Positions 1 to 7,895 are shown, counted from the stretch's first letter. The stretch is 64,000 bases of DNA from Polaromonas jejuensis NBRC 106434 (GCF_001598235.1 NZ_BCYO01000006.1:1-64000), one strand, 5' to 3'. Numbers and translations are program-made. The notes: generated from the sequence alone by a model not told the origin.

Positions 1-152
1 ACACGCCAAAAATAAAGCCATCGAATTGGCGCTTCGATTCGTTCACGTCCCTTTCGCAATGAATCGGGTTTGACGCCGGGATTCGATATTTTTTCGCTTT
101 GCTCGCACAAATGATCTCCTTTGGAGCCACCAGGCTTCAACTGATGGCAGGC
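1..152. other. Left-edge intergenic DNA, no gene seen
   Basis: No convincing reading frame, RNA gene or recognisable repeat was found between the window edge and the palindromic element at 153. It could hold the 3' flank of a gene outside the window. Confidence 0.4.
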
Positions 153-315
153 TAGTGTGGTGTTGCATGCTTGACGGTGCAAATAAAACCGATGGATTTT
201 TGTTCAGGGCAAGGCGCAAACCACAGCAATAGTTCCACTATTGCGAGGATTTGCAACGCTGCCATGGGCAAAAAGACGCGGTTTTATGTGCCGGATAGCG
301 TGCAACACCACACTA
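153..315. repeat. 163-bp MITE-like imperfect palindrome with 15-bp terminal inverted repeats
   Basis: The ends are perfect 15-bp inverted repeats, TAGTGTGGTGTTGCA at 153-167 and its complement at 301-315. The arms stay alignable to the centre, where GCAATAGT (226-233) and ACTATTGC (237-244) enclose a 3-nt loop, so the whole unit can fold into one long hairpin. It encodes no protein. The right end supplies the TAG stop of the neighbouring binding-protein gene. I see no clear target duplication. A non-autonomous transposable element or a large transcription-terminating palindrome are both possible. Confidence 0.7.
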
Positions 316-1545
316 CGTCCGGTCCTTCCAGCGGCTCATCTCCCAGGATGGCAAACCCCGCAGATCACCGACCTTCGCGCTCTGGAATTCTGCGATGGCG
401 GGTTTTGCCCCGAGCCGGTCGTAGGCCTGCCTGGCAAGCGGGGCGGTGCGCACAAACACGCTTTTCACCTGCGCCCAGCTCAGCGGTTGCGCAATGATTT
501 TGGCGCCGGCGATCATTTTTGACGTGGCGAACAGGGCCAGCGCGTCGCCTTCGGTTGACCAGGCCCAGCCGCGGCGAAACACCACCTCGTCGCGGACCAC
601 CTTGGCGCCGTCCGTGGGAGACAGCCCCCAGAACGGCTTGACCAGTTGCGACACGGCGGCAGGGTCGGCCTCACTGAGCACGCTCACGGCCTCCTGCTGC
701 GCGAGCAGGAAGGCGAGCACGAGGTTCGGGTGCTTTTCCACCAGGTTGTTATGCACGACCCGGAAGGAGCGATGCAGGTAGTAGCCATCCGGATAAAAGG
801 GCGAGTGCTTTACCGATGGCAGCAAAATGCCGGCGCCCTTGCCGGCCGGCCCGTCGTAATGGGCTTCCGTGTAACCGTAGGAGTTCACGATGGCGACCGT
901 GCCCGTGGCCTGGGCGCTCAGGAAAGCCGGGTAAACGGCCAGGGTGGCGTCCAGGCCGCTGGGTACCTGCGCGGCCTCGCCCAGGGTCGGCAGGTGAACC
1001 ATCCGGATGCCGTGGGCGGCGGGATCCGGGTTGCCCAGCTCATAGCGCAATATCTGCGTCAGCACGTTGTAGGGATCGGCACCGAGCAGGGTGCCGACCA
1101 CCTTGCCCTTGAGGTCCTGCACCTTGCGGATGGGCGAGTCCTTGCGGGTGCACAGCAGGAAGCGCAGCCGACCCTCCGCCACCGAAACCAGGCTGAACGG
1201 ATGCTGCGCAACGATGGCACGCAGCGTCGGGGTATTGCCCCACATGGCCATGTCGAGCTGGCCATTGGCCAGGGCATCCACCTGCGGGGCGGCCGTGGGG
1301 TAAGTCCGGTAGTCGACCGTGAGGTCATAGCCAAACTCCGCGGCATATTTTTCGAACAGCTTTTTACCGATCATGTACTGGGTCGTTGGCGAGTTGCCCG
1401 CCGCCCAGGGGATCCAGCCGAACGACAGGGTAAACGGCCTGCCCGACTGGGCGCCGGAGATGCCTGCGCCACCGAGCGCACCACCCGCCAGGGCGGCGGT
1501 TCTGCGCAGCCAGTGCCTGCGCGTCAACATCGATCTGCCAGTCAT
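313..1545 (-). CDS. NMT1/SsuA-type ABC transporter substrate-binding protein (orphan)
   Basis: This 410-residue protein looks like a periplasmic binding protein of the nitrate/sulfonate/taurine class. Residues 1-32 form a signal with paired arginines (TRRHWLRR) and an alanine/glycine-rich hydrophobic stretch, suggesting Tat export. A two-lobed binding domain follows, with the typical pattern of family motifs such as DALANGQLDMAMWGN and VQDLKGKVVGT. The ATG at 1545 is preceded by GGAAGG at good spacing. No permease or ATPase lies nearby; the gene follows the cyclase-like receptor by 45 bases on the same strand and is probably co-transcribed with it, so it may feed a sensor rather than a transporter (inference). 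The ligand is unknown. The stop codon lies inside the palindromic element. Confidence 0.8.
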   Translation of the reverse strand: MTGRSMLTRRHWLRRTAALAGGALGGAGISGAQSGRPFTLSFGWIPWAAGNSPTTQYMIGKKLFEKYAAEFGYDLTVDYRTYPTAAPQVDALANGQLDMAMWGNTPTLRAIVAQHPFSLVSVAEGRLRFLLCTRKDSPIRKVQDLKGKVVGTLLGADPYNVLTQILRYELGNPDPAAHGIRMVHLPTLGEAAQVPSGLDATLAVYPAFLSAQATGTVAIVNSYGYTEAHYDGPAGKGAGILLPSVKHSPFYPDGYYLHRSFRVVHNNLVEKHPNLVLAFLLAQQEAVSVLSEADPAAVSQLVKPFWGLSPTDGAKVVRDEVVFRRGWAWSTEGDALALFATSKMIAGAKIIAQPLSWAQVKSVFVRTAPLARQAYDRLGAKPAIAEFQSAKVGDLRGLPSWEMSRWKDRT

Positions 1546-1590
1546 GGGGCCTTCCTTTCGGCGTGAAGGATTGAACGAAAGGCGTGAGGC

Positions 1591-3519
1591 CTAAAGGGCT
1601 GCCACGCTCACCTTGTCCGGCTTCGCATCGTGTTCGCGCACCAGCCTCTCCACCAGTTCATACACTTCATGCGGTTCGCCATTCGAGCCGAGCGGCACCG
1701 TGGCGGCCAGGCGAAAACGGAAATACTTCGCCGCCGCAGTAGCCACCGCACGGCTGGCGGCGATGTTCACGCCCAGGGCGCGCGCCTGCTGCGCGAGTGC
1801 CCGGGCCCGGTCCAGCGGCGCACCCACCGCGGTGAAGGTCAGGTGGTCCCAGGTGCCGAAGTTGCCGACAGTGGCATTGCCAATGTCGAGACCGAAGCAC
1901 GGTGGTGCAACCGGCGCATCGCGCCCTTGCGCCAGGGCCTGCATCGAGTGCAGCGCCCGCAACGCCACCTCGCAGGCGTACCGGGCAGGGTTCGAGAGGT
2001 TCAGCGGCGTGTTCCACAGCGCGACGGCGGTGCAACTCTCGTAACGGTCCATCATGCCTTTTCCCTGCGCCACCTCCACCGCCAGTATCTGCAGGTAATG
2101 GTCGGCATGGGGTGACCAGGTCGCCGCCTTGCGCTCGTCCAGCGCCGCACACAGCACGGCCAACTCACGCTGCTCCACGCCGGCCTGGGGCGTCAGGCGG
2201 TTGGCGATGAAGTGCTGCACCAGCGGCTGTGGCACATAGCGTGCGAAGCCCTGCAGGGCGACCCGTGCCAACGCCAGCGATTCCTGCAAGCGGCGGACTT
2301 CGGCAATGCCGCTGTCCTGCGGAATGTCGCTGTCGAATTCGAACTGGCGGATGTGCTTGGCCGCCCGCACCAGGTTCTTCAGGGGTGTCGCCAGCCGGTT
2401 GGCCATCCAGAACAGCATGGGCATGAGCAGCAGCAGCCCGGCCAATCCCACCCCCAGCAGCATCCAGCGCATGCGCCGCACTTGCGCCAGCAGCAGGTTC
2501 TGGTCAGACACCAGGGCCACATACGCCCTGCGGCTGAACACGCCCTCCATGGGCATCACCACAGCCGCAAACCGCTGGCCCGCCGCGCCCTCGACCGAAT
2601 GAATTGACGTGTCTTTCGGTGAAACTTCCGCCACCAGCGGCTGCAGCGCGGCATACAGCGGATCACCCAGGGCGGTGAGGCTCGCCGGCGTGCCGGAGGC
2701 CAGCAGGCGGCGCAGGCGATCCGCCCTGGACCACCCCCAGACACGGCCCTGTTCGTCGAACAGAATCAGCTCGGCATGGCTTTCCTCGCCCCGCGCGCGC
2801 AGGAAATCGGACAGGCCGGCCACGGTGAACATCGCCGCCGCGACGCCGCCCTTCGGGCCAATGAGCGGACGCGACAGCGCCATGCCGAACTCGGCCGGCA
2901 GCTGCAGCACAAAGGGGTCGGTGGCCTGGAAAGTCCCCAGGTTGAGTTCACTCGCACCCTGGTACCACGGGCTGGCGCGGGGGTCGTAGCGGCTGGCCCA
3001 GGGGCGCTGCTCGCTGGCGATGGCGGTCATCTGCTGGTCGTAAAAAACCCATTCCTCGACCCGCTTCTCCCGCTCGTCCACCCGGATGATCTGTTGCGCA
3101 AAGCGCGCCTCAGGCAAGGAACCGGCCCAGGCCCGGTCGCGCTCGGTGCGCAGCACCATGCTTTGCTGGTAGCTGCCGTCCGGATAACCGAACACCAGCG
3201 ACCCGATCTGCGGATAGCGATTTTGCATAGACATCTGCATGCGCAGCAATGAGATGTCGTTCTCGCCTTCGAGGCCGGCGCGCGGGTCGCTGGTCGTCGC
3301 CTCGAGCCAGGCGCGCGCCGGCTCCTGAAAGCGCAGCAACTGCTCCTGGGTACGACGGCCCAGCTGTTCCAGCTCGCGCTGCGCACCGTCAAACACGATG
3401 CGGCTGGCCGCCAGCTCAGCCAGCGACATGAGCGCGACGACCAGGACCGTGACCAGGGCGGCGTAAGTCCAGAACAGATGAGCGCGAATCGATCTTGCGC
3501 GAGCAGTCAGCGTCTTCAG
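1591..3519 (-). CDS. Membrane receptor with Cache-like sensor, HAMP and degenerate class III adenylate/guanylate cyclase domain
   Basis: The architecture (numbered from the ATG at 3429, 612 residues) is an extracytoplasmic Cache-like sensor about 40-310, a membrane helix 322-342, HAMP 343-395 and a cyclase homology domain 422-598. The frame upstream of 3429 stays open and encodes a hydrophobic segment (YAALVTVLVVALMSLAELAA), needed as the first membrane helix. No ATG, GTG or TTG occurs there, but a CTG at 3519 has AGGGAG six bases upstream, so I use it as the start. In the cyclase domain the first metal-binding Asp of the F-A-D-I motif is Ala429 and the second (G-D) is Cys466, while the late Asn is Asp; the fold is recognisable (GLDIGNATVGNFG) but catalysis is unlikely. 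It precedes the binding-protein gene in an apparent operon. Confidence 0.8.
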   Translation of the reverse strand: MKTLTARARSIRAHLFWTYAALVTVLVVALMSLAELAASRIVFDGAQRELEQLGRRTQEQLLRFQEPARAWLEATTSDPRAGLEGENDISLLRMQMSMQNRYPQIGSLVFGYPDGSYQQSMVLRTERDRAWAGSLPEARFAQQIIRVDEREKRVEEWVFYDQQMTAIASEQRPWASRYDPRASPWYQGASELNLGTFQATDPFVLQLPAEFGMALSRPLIGPKGGVAAAMFTVAGLSDFLRARGEESHAELILFDEQGRVWGWSRADRLRRLLASGTPASLTALGDPLYAALQPLVAEVSPKDTSIHSVEGAAGQRFAAVVMPMEGVFSRRAYVALVSDQNLLLAQVRRMRWMLLGVGLAGLLLLMPMLFWMANRLATPLKNLVRAAKHIRQFEFDSDIPQDSGIAEVRRLQESLALARVALQGFARYVPQPLVQHFIANRLTPQAGVEQRELAVLCAALDERKAATWSPHADHYLQILAVEVAQGKGMMDRYESCTAVALWNTPLNLSNPARYACEVALRALHSMQALAQGRDAPVAPPCFGLDIGNATVGNFGTWDHLTFTAVGAPLDRARALAQQARALGVNIAASRAVATAAAKYFRFRLAATVPLGSNGEPHEVYELVERLVREHDAKPDKVSVAAL

Positions 3520-3525
3520 CGTGAT

Positions 3526-3531
3526 CTCCCT
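3526..3531 (-). promoter_or_regulatory. Ribosome binding site supporting a CTG start
   Basis: Minus-strand AGGGAG lies six bases before CTG at 3519-3517. It matters because no standard start codon exists upstream of the ATG at 3429, although the reading frame there encodes the missing first membrane helix of the receptor. Confidence 0.5.
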
Positions 3532-3744
3532 GCAGTGGTTCTTTGGCCTGCAATCGGGCCGAAGATACTCTTCGCAACAGTTTTTGACAAGCTGACTGGC
3601 GCCGCCGCACCAGCGCCCGCTATTTTCAGTAACCCTGCGCCTTCTGGAACACGTCTACCGTTTCTCTAAATTGGGGAATATTGCTCAAAAAAAATGACGC
3701 CGCTTCTTCGCCCCCATAGCCAAATCTCTTTGGCCGGAGCTTCA

Positions 3745-3964
3745 CATCCCCCGTTCACACTGTATATTCTCGGCGGTCAGGTTGCCCACGGTTCTGCCTG
3801 CGATGGTGCCGCTGTTGGGTCAGGTCGCCGCTCAGGTTGAGGTTGATCTCGCGCCCGGCCAGCAAAGTGCCTGCGCCGTCGATGTCGCCGGGCTGCATGC
3901 GCACATACCAGTTGATCAAGGCAGGCGTGATGCTGCAGGATCCAGGCTTGGCGCCGTGCACCAA
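3745..3964 (-). pseudogene. Fragment of a filamentous haemagglutinin/CdiA-type protein, frameshifted
   Basis: On the minus strand the frame reads INWYVRMQPGDIDGAG, TLLAGREINLNLSGDLT, then shifts by one base and continues as NSGTIAGRTVGNLTAENIQ. Alternating QPGD, LLAGR and SGDLTNSGTIAGR blocks are the signature of the beta-helical repeats of FhaB and CdiA two-partner secretion exoproteins. Only about 70 residues remain of proteins that are normally thousands long; there is no secretion signal, TpsB partner or toxin tip here. The frameshift and the isolation show this is a relic inside the decayed island. Confidence 0.7.
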
Positions 3965-4289
3965 GGTGAGCTGGATCAGGAGCCCGACAATGCGGGCGAG
4001 GATCGCGCCCGGCTAATGACCACCATGGATGCCCTCAACGAATGGTATGGTACGAACCCTTTTCCACCGGGAAGCGTCAAACGTGGTGGTGCGTGCCGGT
4101 GAGCCATGGGCAATCCGCAGTAGCGCAGGCCTCTGGCTTTGACCCGGTCGACGGTGACCGGATTGGCTGATACTAGACGGCGCATGACAACCCCAGGCCG
4201 ACGCACCAGATACCCGAACTGGCAGCACAGTTTAGGACGGCCGGCAAGGCACAGTTCGAGGCGGATGTCCGCGCCCTATTGGAGGTCCT
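3965..4289. other. Non-coding or decayed island DNA
   Basis: Short overlapping frames exist on both strands (for example minus 4206-3976), but none has a good start site, a recognisable domain or consistent codon use. I regard this as decayed mobile DNA between the haemagglutinin fragment and the first intact small gene. Confidence 0.4.
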
Positions 4290-4535
4290 ATGAACATCTA
4301 CAAAATCCCCGAAGCACTGGCGCCCAAATACAAGGGTGCGGGCCAGGCGCTGGCCGCCATTGCGGGCGACCAGGTGGTTGGGCTGGTGTACCTGGAAGAT
4401 GCAATTCCCGGCTTTGACGGCGATACTGCCGAAGCGCTGAATGATGACCGCATCGGCCCAACGGTACGCGAACTGAGCGCCGTGGGTGAGGTCATCGCCG
4501 GCACGTGCTCTGCGTGGGAGTTCGTGGAGCTTTGA
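4290..4535 (+). CDS. Small acidic hypothetical protein (81 aa)
   Basis: An 81-residue frame starts with ATG preceded by GGAGG at six bases, a strong ribosome binding site. The product is acidic and soluble, with no membrane segment, and contains the phrases GQALAAIAGDQVVGLVY and DRIGPTVRELSAVGEV. I do not recognise the family. It is the first intact gene of the decayed island, surrounded by non-coding DNA, so an accessory or phage/plasmid origin is likely. Codon use and the ribosome binding site make it a credible gene; the function is unknown. Confidence 0.5.
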   Translation: MNIYKIPEALAPKYKGAGQALAAIAGDQVVGLVYLEDAIPGFDGDTAEALNDDRIGPTVRELSAVGEVIAGTCSAWEFVEL

Positions 4536-4840
4536 CGGGCCTAATTGCCCCATCGCCCACACCCCAGAGGTCAAGGCCACACGCCTGGCCGCCGGCCGGT
4601 CTCAGCCGCACATGGCCGAACAGATCGGGCTGGCAAGCCACCGCGCGATGCAGGCCTGGGAGCCATGCGTCGACCCGCAGCAAGTCGACGCCGCGCAGGA
4701 AAGGCTGTTCTACATGCCAGAAAGAATCAAGGTCGCGAAGAGTTCGACCGGCATGACCCGGCCGCGCAAGCTCGACGGTTTCCGCGCCACCCGCAAGCTC
4801 CAACGTACGGAGCTGTGGGCCCGACCCAATGCCCGTCTAC

Positions 4841-5137
4841 CTAATAGGTGGTCGTCGCGGTGTCCCAATCCATCACAGTGTCCCCACCCATCAGGTCCGA
4901 CAGTCTCTCCACGGACTTCCCGGTCACTCTTCCGTCAATGATGGCTTTGGCGTGCAGTTGAAGACGCCCAACAGCCTCCGCGGCGCTTTCAGGGAAATCC
5001 GTCCATTCGGGTGTGAAGCGGTGCCCGTCCGCCGTTCCTTGGCGATCGATCCGCACCGAGCCGGCAAAACGAGAACCGACCGTGAGAACGGTCGCATGAA
5101 TGCCGAAACCTTTGTAGCCCATGATGTAAGCCGGCAT
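4841..5137 (-). CDS. Small hypothetical protein (98 aa)
   Basis: The frame can start at 5164, but the ATG at 5137 has GGAG six bases upstream (the GGAG lies in the preceding in-frame ATGGAG), so I prefer the shorter form starting MPAYIMGYKG. The product has a predicted strand-rich beginning (FGIHATVLTVGSRFAGSVRI) followed by a helical part with ESAAEAVGRLQLHAKAI and ends in polar residues. No domain is recognised. It lies in the island next to another small gene on the same strand (5228-5488), with about 90 bases between them. Confidence 0.5.
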   Translation of the reverse strand: MPAYIMGYKGFGIHATVLTVGSRFAGSVRIDRQGTADGHRFTPEWTDFPESAAEAVGRLQLHAKAIIDGRVTGKSVERLSDLMGGDTVMDWDTATTTY

Positions 5138-5227
5138 ATTGATCTCCATCGGTTGGGACGGCAATCATCGGGCGGTAGCCAAAACATGTCAACCACCAAT
5201 TGGGGGGACCATCCCCATGAGATTGCC

Positions 5228-5488
5228 TCAGCCGAACGCCTTGGCGCGCAATGCGTGTTCGAAATCAATCACCCAGTGCGAAACGTGACCCCCTCGAAAC
5301 TTGCTCACTGCCCCAGTGCTAATTCGGCGCACGGTGACCTCGAAATCGACAGGTGCGCCATTTTCCGGAGGATCCGACTGAATGCCGGTTACCTCAAAGT
5401 CACGAGGATTTTGGTGCCAGCGTGCAAGCACCCGCTGAAAATCGTCGCGCTCATCTTCGGGGAAATCTTCGAATTTCCTTTCGCGCAT
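5228..5488 (-). CDS. Small hypothetical protein (86 aa)
   Basis: An 86-residue charged protein starting MRERKFEDFPEDERDDFQ. It has a helical acidic N-terminus (ARWHQNPRDFEVTG), then a strand-rich part with two FEVT motifs and a HWVIDFEHAL end. A purine-rich AGGAGAAC sequence lies directly before the start. I recognise no family, although the composition resembles small accessory-region proteins. It is upstream of the 4841-5137 gene on the same strand and may be co-transcribed with it. Confidence 0.5.
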   Translation of the reverse strand: MRERKFEDFPEDERDDFQRVLARWHQNPRDFEVTGIQSDPPENGAPVDFEVTVRRISTGAVSKFRGGHVSHWVIDFEHALRAKAFG

Positions 5489-5557
5489 GTTGTTCTCCTA
5501 AATAGGAAAGTCACAGTATGACCTCATCCAGCACCGACACCTATCCTGCTCCACGCC

Positions 5558-6181
5558 ATGGGCTGGAACTGCTTTCACTGCGGCGCGCATATTCCCAATT
5601 CCGACCAGAGCATCATCGACGCGCAGGTGCACTTTGGCGAGACGCCTGCGGCTGCGCCGCTGTACGTCGACCCAACAACGACGGCTGCGCTTGACGTGCT
5701 GGCAGAGCGCCGGCGACAGGTTGATGTTGAGGGATGGGATGCAAAGCATGATGACAAGGAGCATCCGAACGGCGGCCTGGCTCGTGCAACGGCCGCCTAC
5801 GCCCTTGCAGGATCCAGTGACGGCCGAGTGCTGGGCGATGAGCTCACGCTAAGCCGGCCTGGTGAAGAGATGTATGGCGCCGCTGGCACGATCCGCGCGT
5901 ACTGCCCGCTGTGCAAATGTGGTGCGCAAAGCACGTATTCACGAGGCTTTTCCATGCCCACTGGCATGCGGCGCCATCTTGAGGGTTCACACGGCAGCCG
6001 CCGGTGTGCGGTTTTCTCCGCAGCTATCGACCCATGTTTTGAAGGGATAGCAGAGAAAGCCAAGTCCGGGTGCCGGGGCCCAAACTGGGAAGGGCTTCGC
6101 TCTGAATTGCCTCCCTGGAAGATCGTGCCGCCTGAACCCGTCCGGTCCAGCGCTATGGTCATCAAGTTCCCGGGGATATAG
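5558..6181 (+). CDS. Mosaic phage-like protein with CxxC finger and two unrelated phage segments
   Basis: A 207-residue frame made of three segments that I associate with separate small phage proteins. Residues 1-30 contain WNCFHCGAHIP and a downstream HFG, a short zinc-finger-like motif. Residues 42-75 (LDVLAERRRQVDVEGWD, then KHDD and GGLARATAAYA) match a common prophage protein pattern. Residues 112-160 contain CPLCKCGAQSTYSRGFS, GMRRHLEG and CAVFSAA, which again resembles a different phage Cys-rich protein. The joined arrangement suggests deletion fusion during prophage decay rather than a working gene. Assignment of the segments is from memory of phage protein patterns and should be verified. 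Confidence 0.45.
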   Translation: MGWNCFHCGAHIPNSDQSIIDAQVHFGETPAAAPLYVDPTTTAALDVLAERRRQVDVEGWDAKHDDKEHPNGGLARATAAYALAGSSDGRVLGDELTLSRPGEEMYGAAGTIRAYCPLCKCGAQSTYSRGFSMPTGMRRHLEGSHGSRRCAVFSAAIDPCFEGIAEKAKSGCRGPNWEGLRSELPPWKIVPPEPVRSSAMVIKFPGI

Positions 6182-6309
6182 GAAAGCTTGCCTACGACCT
6201 CTCGTGACCATAGCAGGCAACGAACACGCGGTTGTCAGGCATGAGCTTCTGCGCACACTTCTGCAACGCTGGCAGCTTCTCGCCAGGCGCTTTGAAACTG
6301 AGCTACTAC
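6182..6309. other. Island intergenic segment with a possible protein relic
   Basis: On the minus strand one frame here reads in part KLPALQKCAQKLMPDNRVF, which looks protein-like, but it has no start and is cut on both sides. I see no complete gene in the segment. Confidence 0.3.
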
Positions 6310-6777
6310 TCAAACGGCAAGGGCAAATCTCTCATCGTTTTCTTCCACCGTGGAAGACCAACCCTTGCCCGTCGTCTCGGCAACAATCCGCTGATGCACC
6401 AGGCGCTCCACCGTGGTGATGCGCTCGCACACCTGGCGCAGCGAGTGGTTCTTGGACTCGTGCGCCATGTAGATGATTCGCATCAGGTTGTCATTGGCCT
6501 TGGGCACCTTGCCGTGGCGCTCCCACAGGCTGACGTTTTGCTCTGAAACACCCTGCACCTTAGCGACCGCCCCCTGCGACAGCTTGAGCATCACGCGAAG
6601 AAAGCGAAACTCTTTGCCCGTCAGCCGGGCCGGCTTGTTGATCAACTCGCCCGCCAGCACCTTGTGCAAATCATCGGCATTCGAGATAGAAACGGCCACG
6701 CCGTAAGCCGTTTTCTTTTTTGTATACCCATTGGTGAGCCAGACATTGTCCAGCCCACATTCCGTGTAGTGGTACAT
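6310..6777 (-). CDS. MqsA/HigA-like XRE-family antitoxin and regulator
   Basis: A 155-residue protein. The N-terminal part (MYHYTECGLDNVWLTNGY) resembles the degenerate zinc-ribbon half of YgiT/MqsA-type antitoxins. Residues 50-115 form an XRE-type helix-turn-helix, with LTGKEFRFLRVMLKLSQ followed by VQGVSEQNVSLWERHGKVP. ATG at 6777 is chosen over the upstream TTG because GGAG sits six bases before it. The gene lies 16 bases after the DUF4258 gene on the same strand, a toxin-first order. By analogy to type II systems it would neutralise the partner and repress the operon; neither activity is shown by the sequence itself. Confidence 0.7.
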   Translation of the reverse strand: MYHYTECGLDNVWLTNGYTKKKTAYGVAVSISNADDLHKVLAGELINKPARLTGKEFRFLRVMLKLSQGAVAKVQGVSEQNVSLWERHGKVPKANDNLMRIIYMAHESKNHSLRQVCERITTVERLVHQRIVAETTGKGWSSTVEENDERFALAV

Positions 6778-6793
6778 CTTGCGCTCCAATTAA

Positions 6794-7099
6794 TTAAAAA
6801 ACAGTGACGACGATCAGATCAGGATCGCCATCATCCAATGCAACACAAACTTCCAGGTTTCGTCCGCAGATATAACGTTCCATGCGGCACACCAGGTGGC
6901 CCGTCTTCATATCTTCCTCTGGCGTCAAGCGGATCAAGCCCAGCCGAAGGCACTCGTAAACCTCATCCTGCAGAATCTTCCGCTTCTTCATCCTCACTTG
7001 GGCATGCACGGTCAAGAAAATCCTTTCGGTTGTCTTGGCCACGTCCCTGATATGTCGCTGAAGCTGAGGTGTAGACTGCTTTTTGAAGCTCTTGTTCAC
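6794..7099 (-). CDS. DUF4258-type putative toxin
   Basis: A 101-residue basic protein with the DUF4258 pattern: FLTVHAQVRMKKRKI, then a helix DEVYECLRLGLI, then strands around GHLVCRMERYICGRNLEV and a terminal DPDLIVVTVF. DUF4258 is related in fold to RelE/BrnT-type RNase toxins. The start is GTG with AAGG a few bases upstream; no ATG is available at the N-terminus. It is followed 16 bases later by an XRE regulator of the MqsA type, which supports a toxin-antitoxin pair. Toxicity is inferred from family and gene order. Confidence 0.65.
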   Translation of the reverse strand: MNKSFKKQSTPQLQRHIRDVAKTTERIFLTVHAQVRMKKRKILQDEVYECLRLGLIRLTPEEDMKTGHLVCRMERYICGRNLEVCVALDDGDPDLIVVTVF

Positions 7100-7310
7100 C
7101 GAAAACCTTGTGTTTTTATGAACAAATCATACTCCACGTACCAATAAATATTATGGGTCAAGGGCTTTCGACAATCGGCCAGCAAACCAACAGGCTCCCC
7201 TACGCATCCCGGTAAGCCGACTCCGCCATGGCATGCATGGCTCCGTCCCATGGCCTTTCCAGCATCGCTTCGACGCGATCTGAGCCAGCAAATGGCCCCC
7301 CTTTTCTCGA
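7100..7310. other. Intergenic DNA between toxin gene and integrase remnant
   Basis: This 211-bp stretch probably holds the toxin-antitoxin promoter, since the pair is read leftward from 7099. One minus-strand frame reads VEAMLERPWDGAMHAMAES before a stop, possibly the tail of a lost gene, but it cannot be assigned. Confidence 0.35.
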
Positions 7311-7787
7311 TCAGTGCCGCGGTAAAACGCTGTGCAAAGGCCGGCGCTTTGTCCTGGGGCAGCTTTTCGTGTTGGCCATGCAGCGCTGCCAGCGCCTTTT
7401 CAGAAAGCCCAGCCGCTGCGCCTTGCGACTGGACGATTTGGGCTCTTTCCAGTGCTCAAACCATGCGCGCGCCACGGCCTCGAAGTTGTTTTCCTGGCTG
7501 ACCTTGACGGTCTGTTTGGCCTCCTTCTTGGCGGCGACCGGGTCAATGTCGCGCCTTGGCTGCTCGCGGGCCTCTTCCCGGGCTCGCCTTGCGGTGGCCA
7601 GGGATATCTGTGGGTAAGAACCCAGGACTAGGCGCTTTTCCTTGCCGTCAAACCTATACTTCCAGCGCCAGTGCTTGCCACCGGTGGGCACCACCTCAAG
7701 GTACAGCCCACTGGCATCGGTGAAGCGCTCCCGGGCCTTGCCTCCGGGACATTTGGCGTTCTTGCAGGCGGTGTCGGTAAGGGGCAT
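7311..7787 (-). pseudogene. Truncated P4-type tyrosine integrase
   Basis: The first 110 residues are a typical N-terminal integrase domain (DUF4102): MPLTDTACKNAKC, ASGLYLEVVPTGGKHWRWKY, KEKRLVLGSYPQISLATAR, then the start of the SAM-like DNA-binding part FEAVARAWFEHWKE. After that the sequence becomes unrelated low-complexity basic residues and ends at 158 aa, against about 400 for the family, so the catalytic R-H-R-Y domain is gone. It lies 177 bases from the 3' end of tRNA-Ser(CGA), with its start facing the tRNA, the usual position of a P4-type integrase next to its attachment site. It marks the left-running island as a decayed integrative element. Confidence 0.8.
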
Positions 7788-7895
7788 TTGGGGGAATATT
7801 TTGGCAAGGGCGGGGAATTTCCCGATTTATTCCCCCAACTATGCCCCCCAAAAGACCAAGAATGTCAAAAGACGGCGTGGGACGACCTGAAACAA

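Noticed and set aside
4486..4941. Plus-strand frame with a helix-turn-helix-like phrase (MAEQIGLASHRAMQAWE)
   Set aside because: The resemblance to phage or plasmid regulators is slight, there is no good ribosome binding site, and the frame overlaps the end of the 4290-4535 gene and runs into the opposite-strand gene at 4841.
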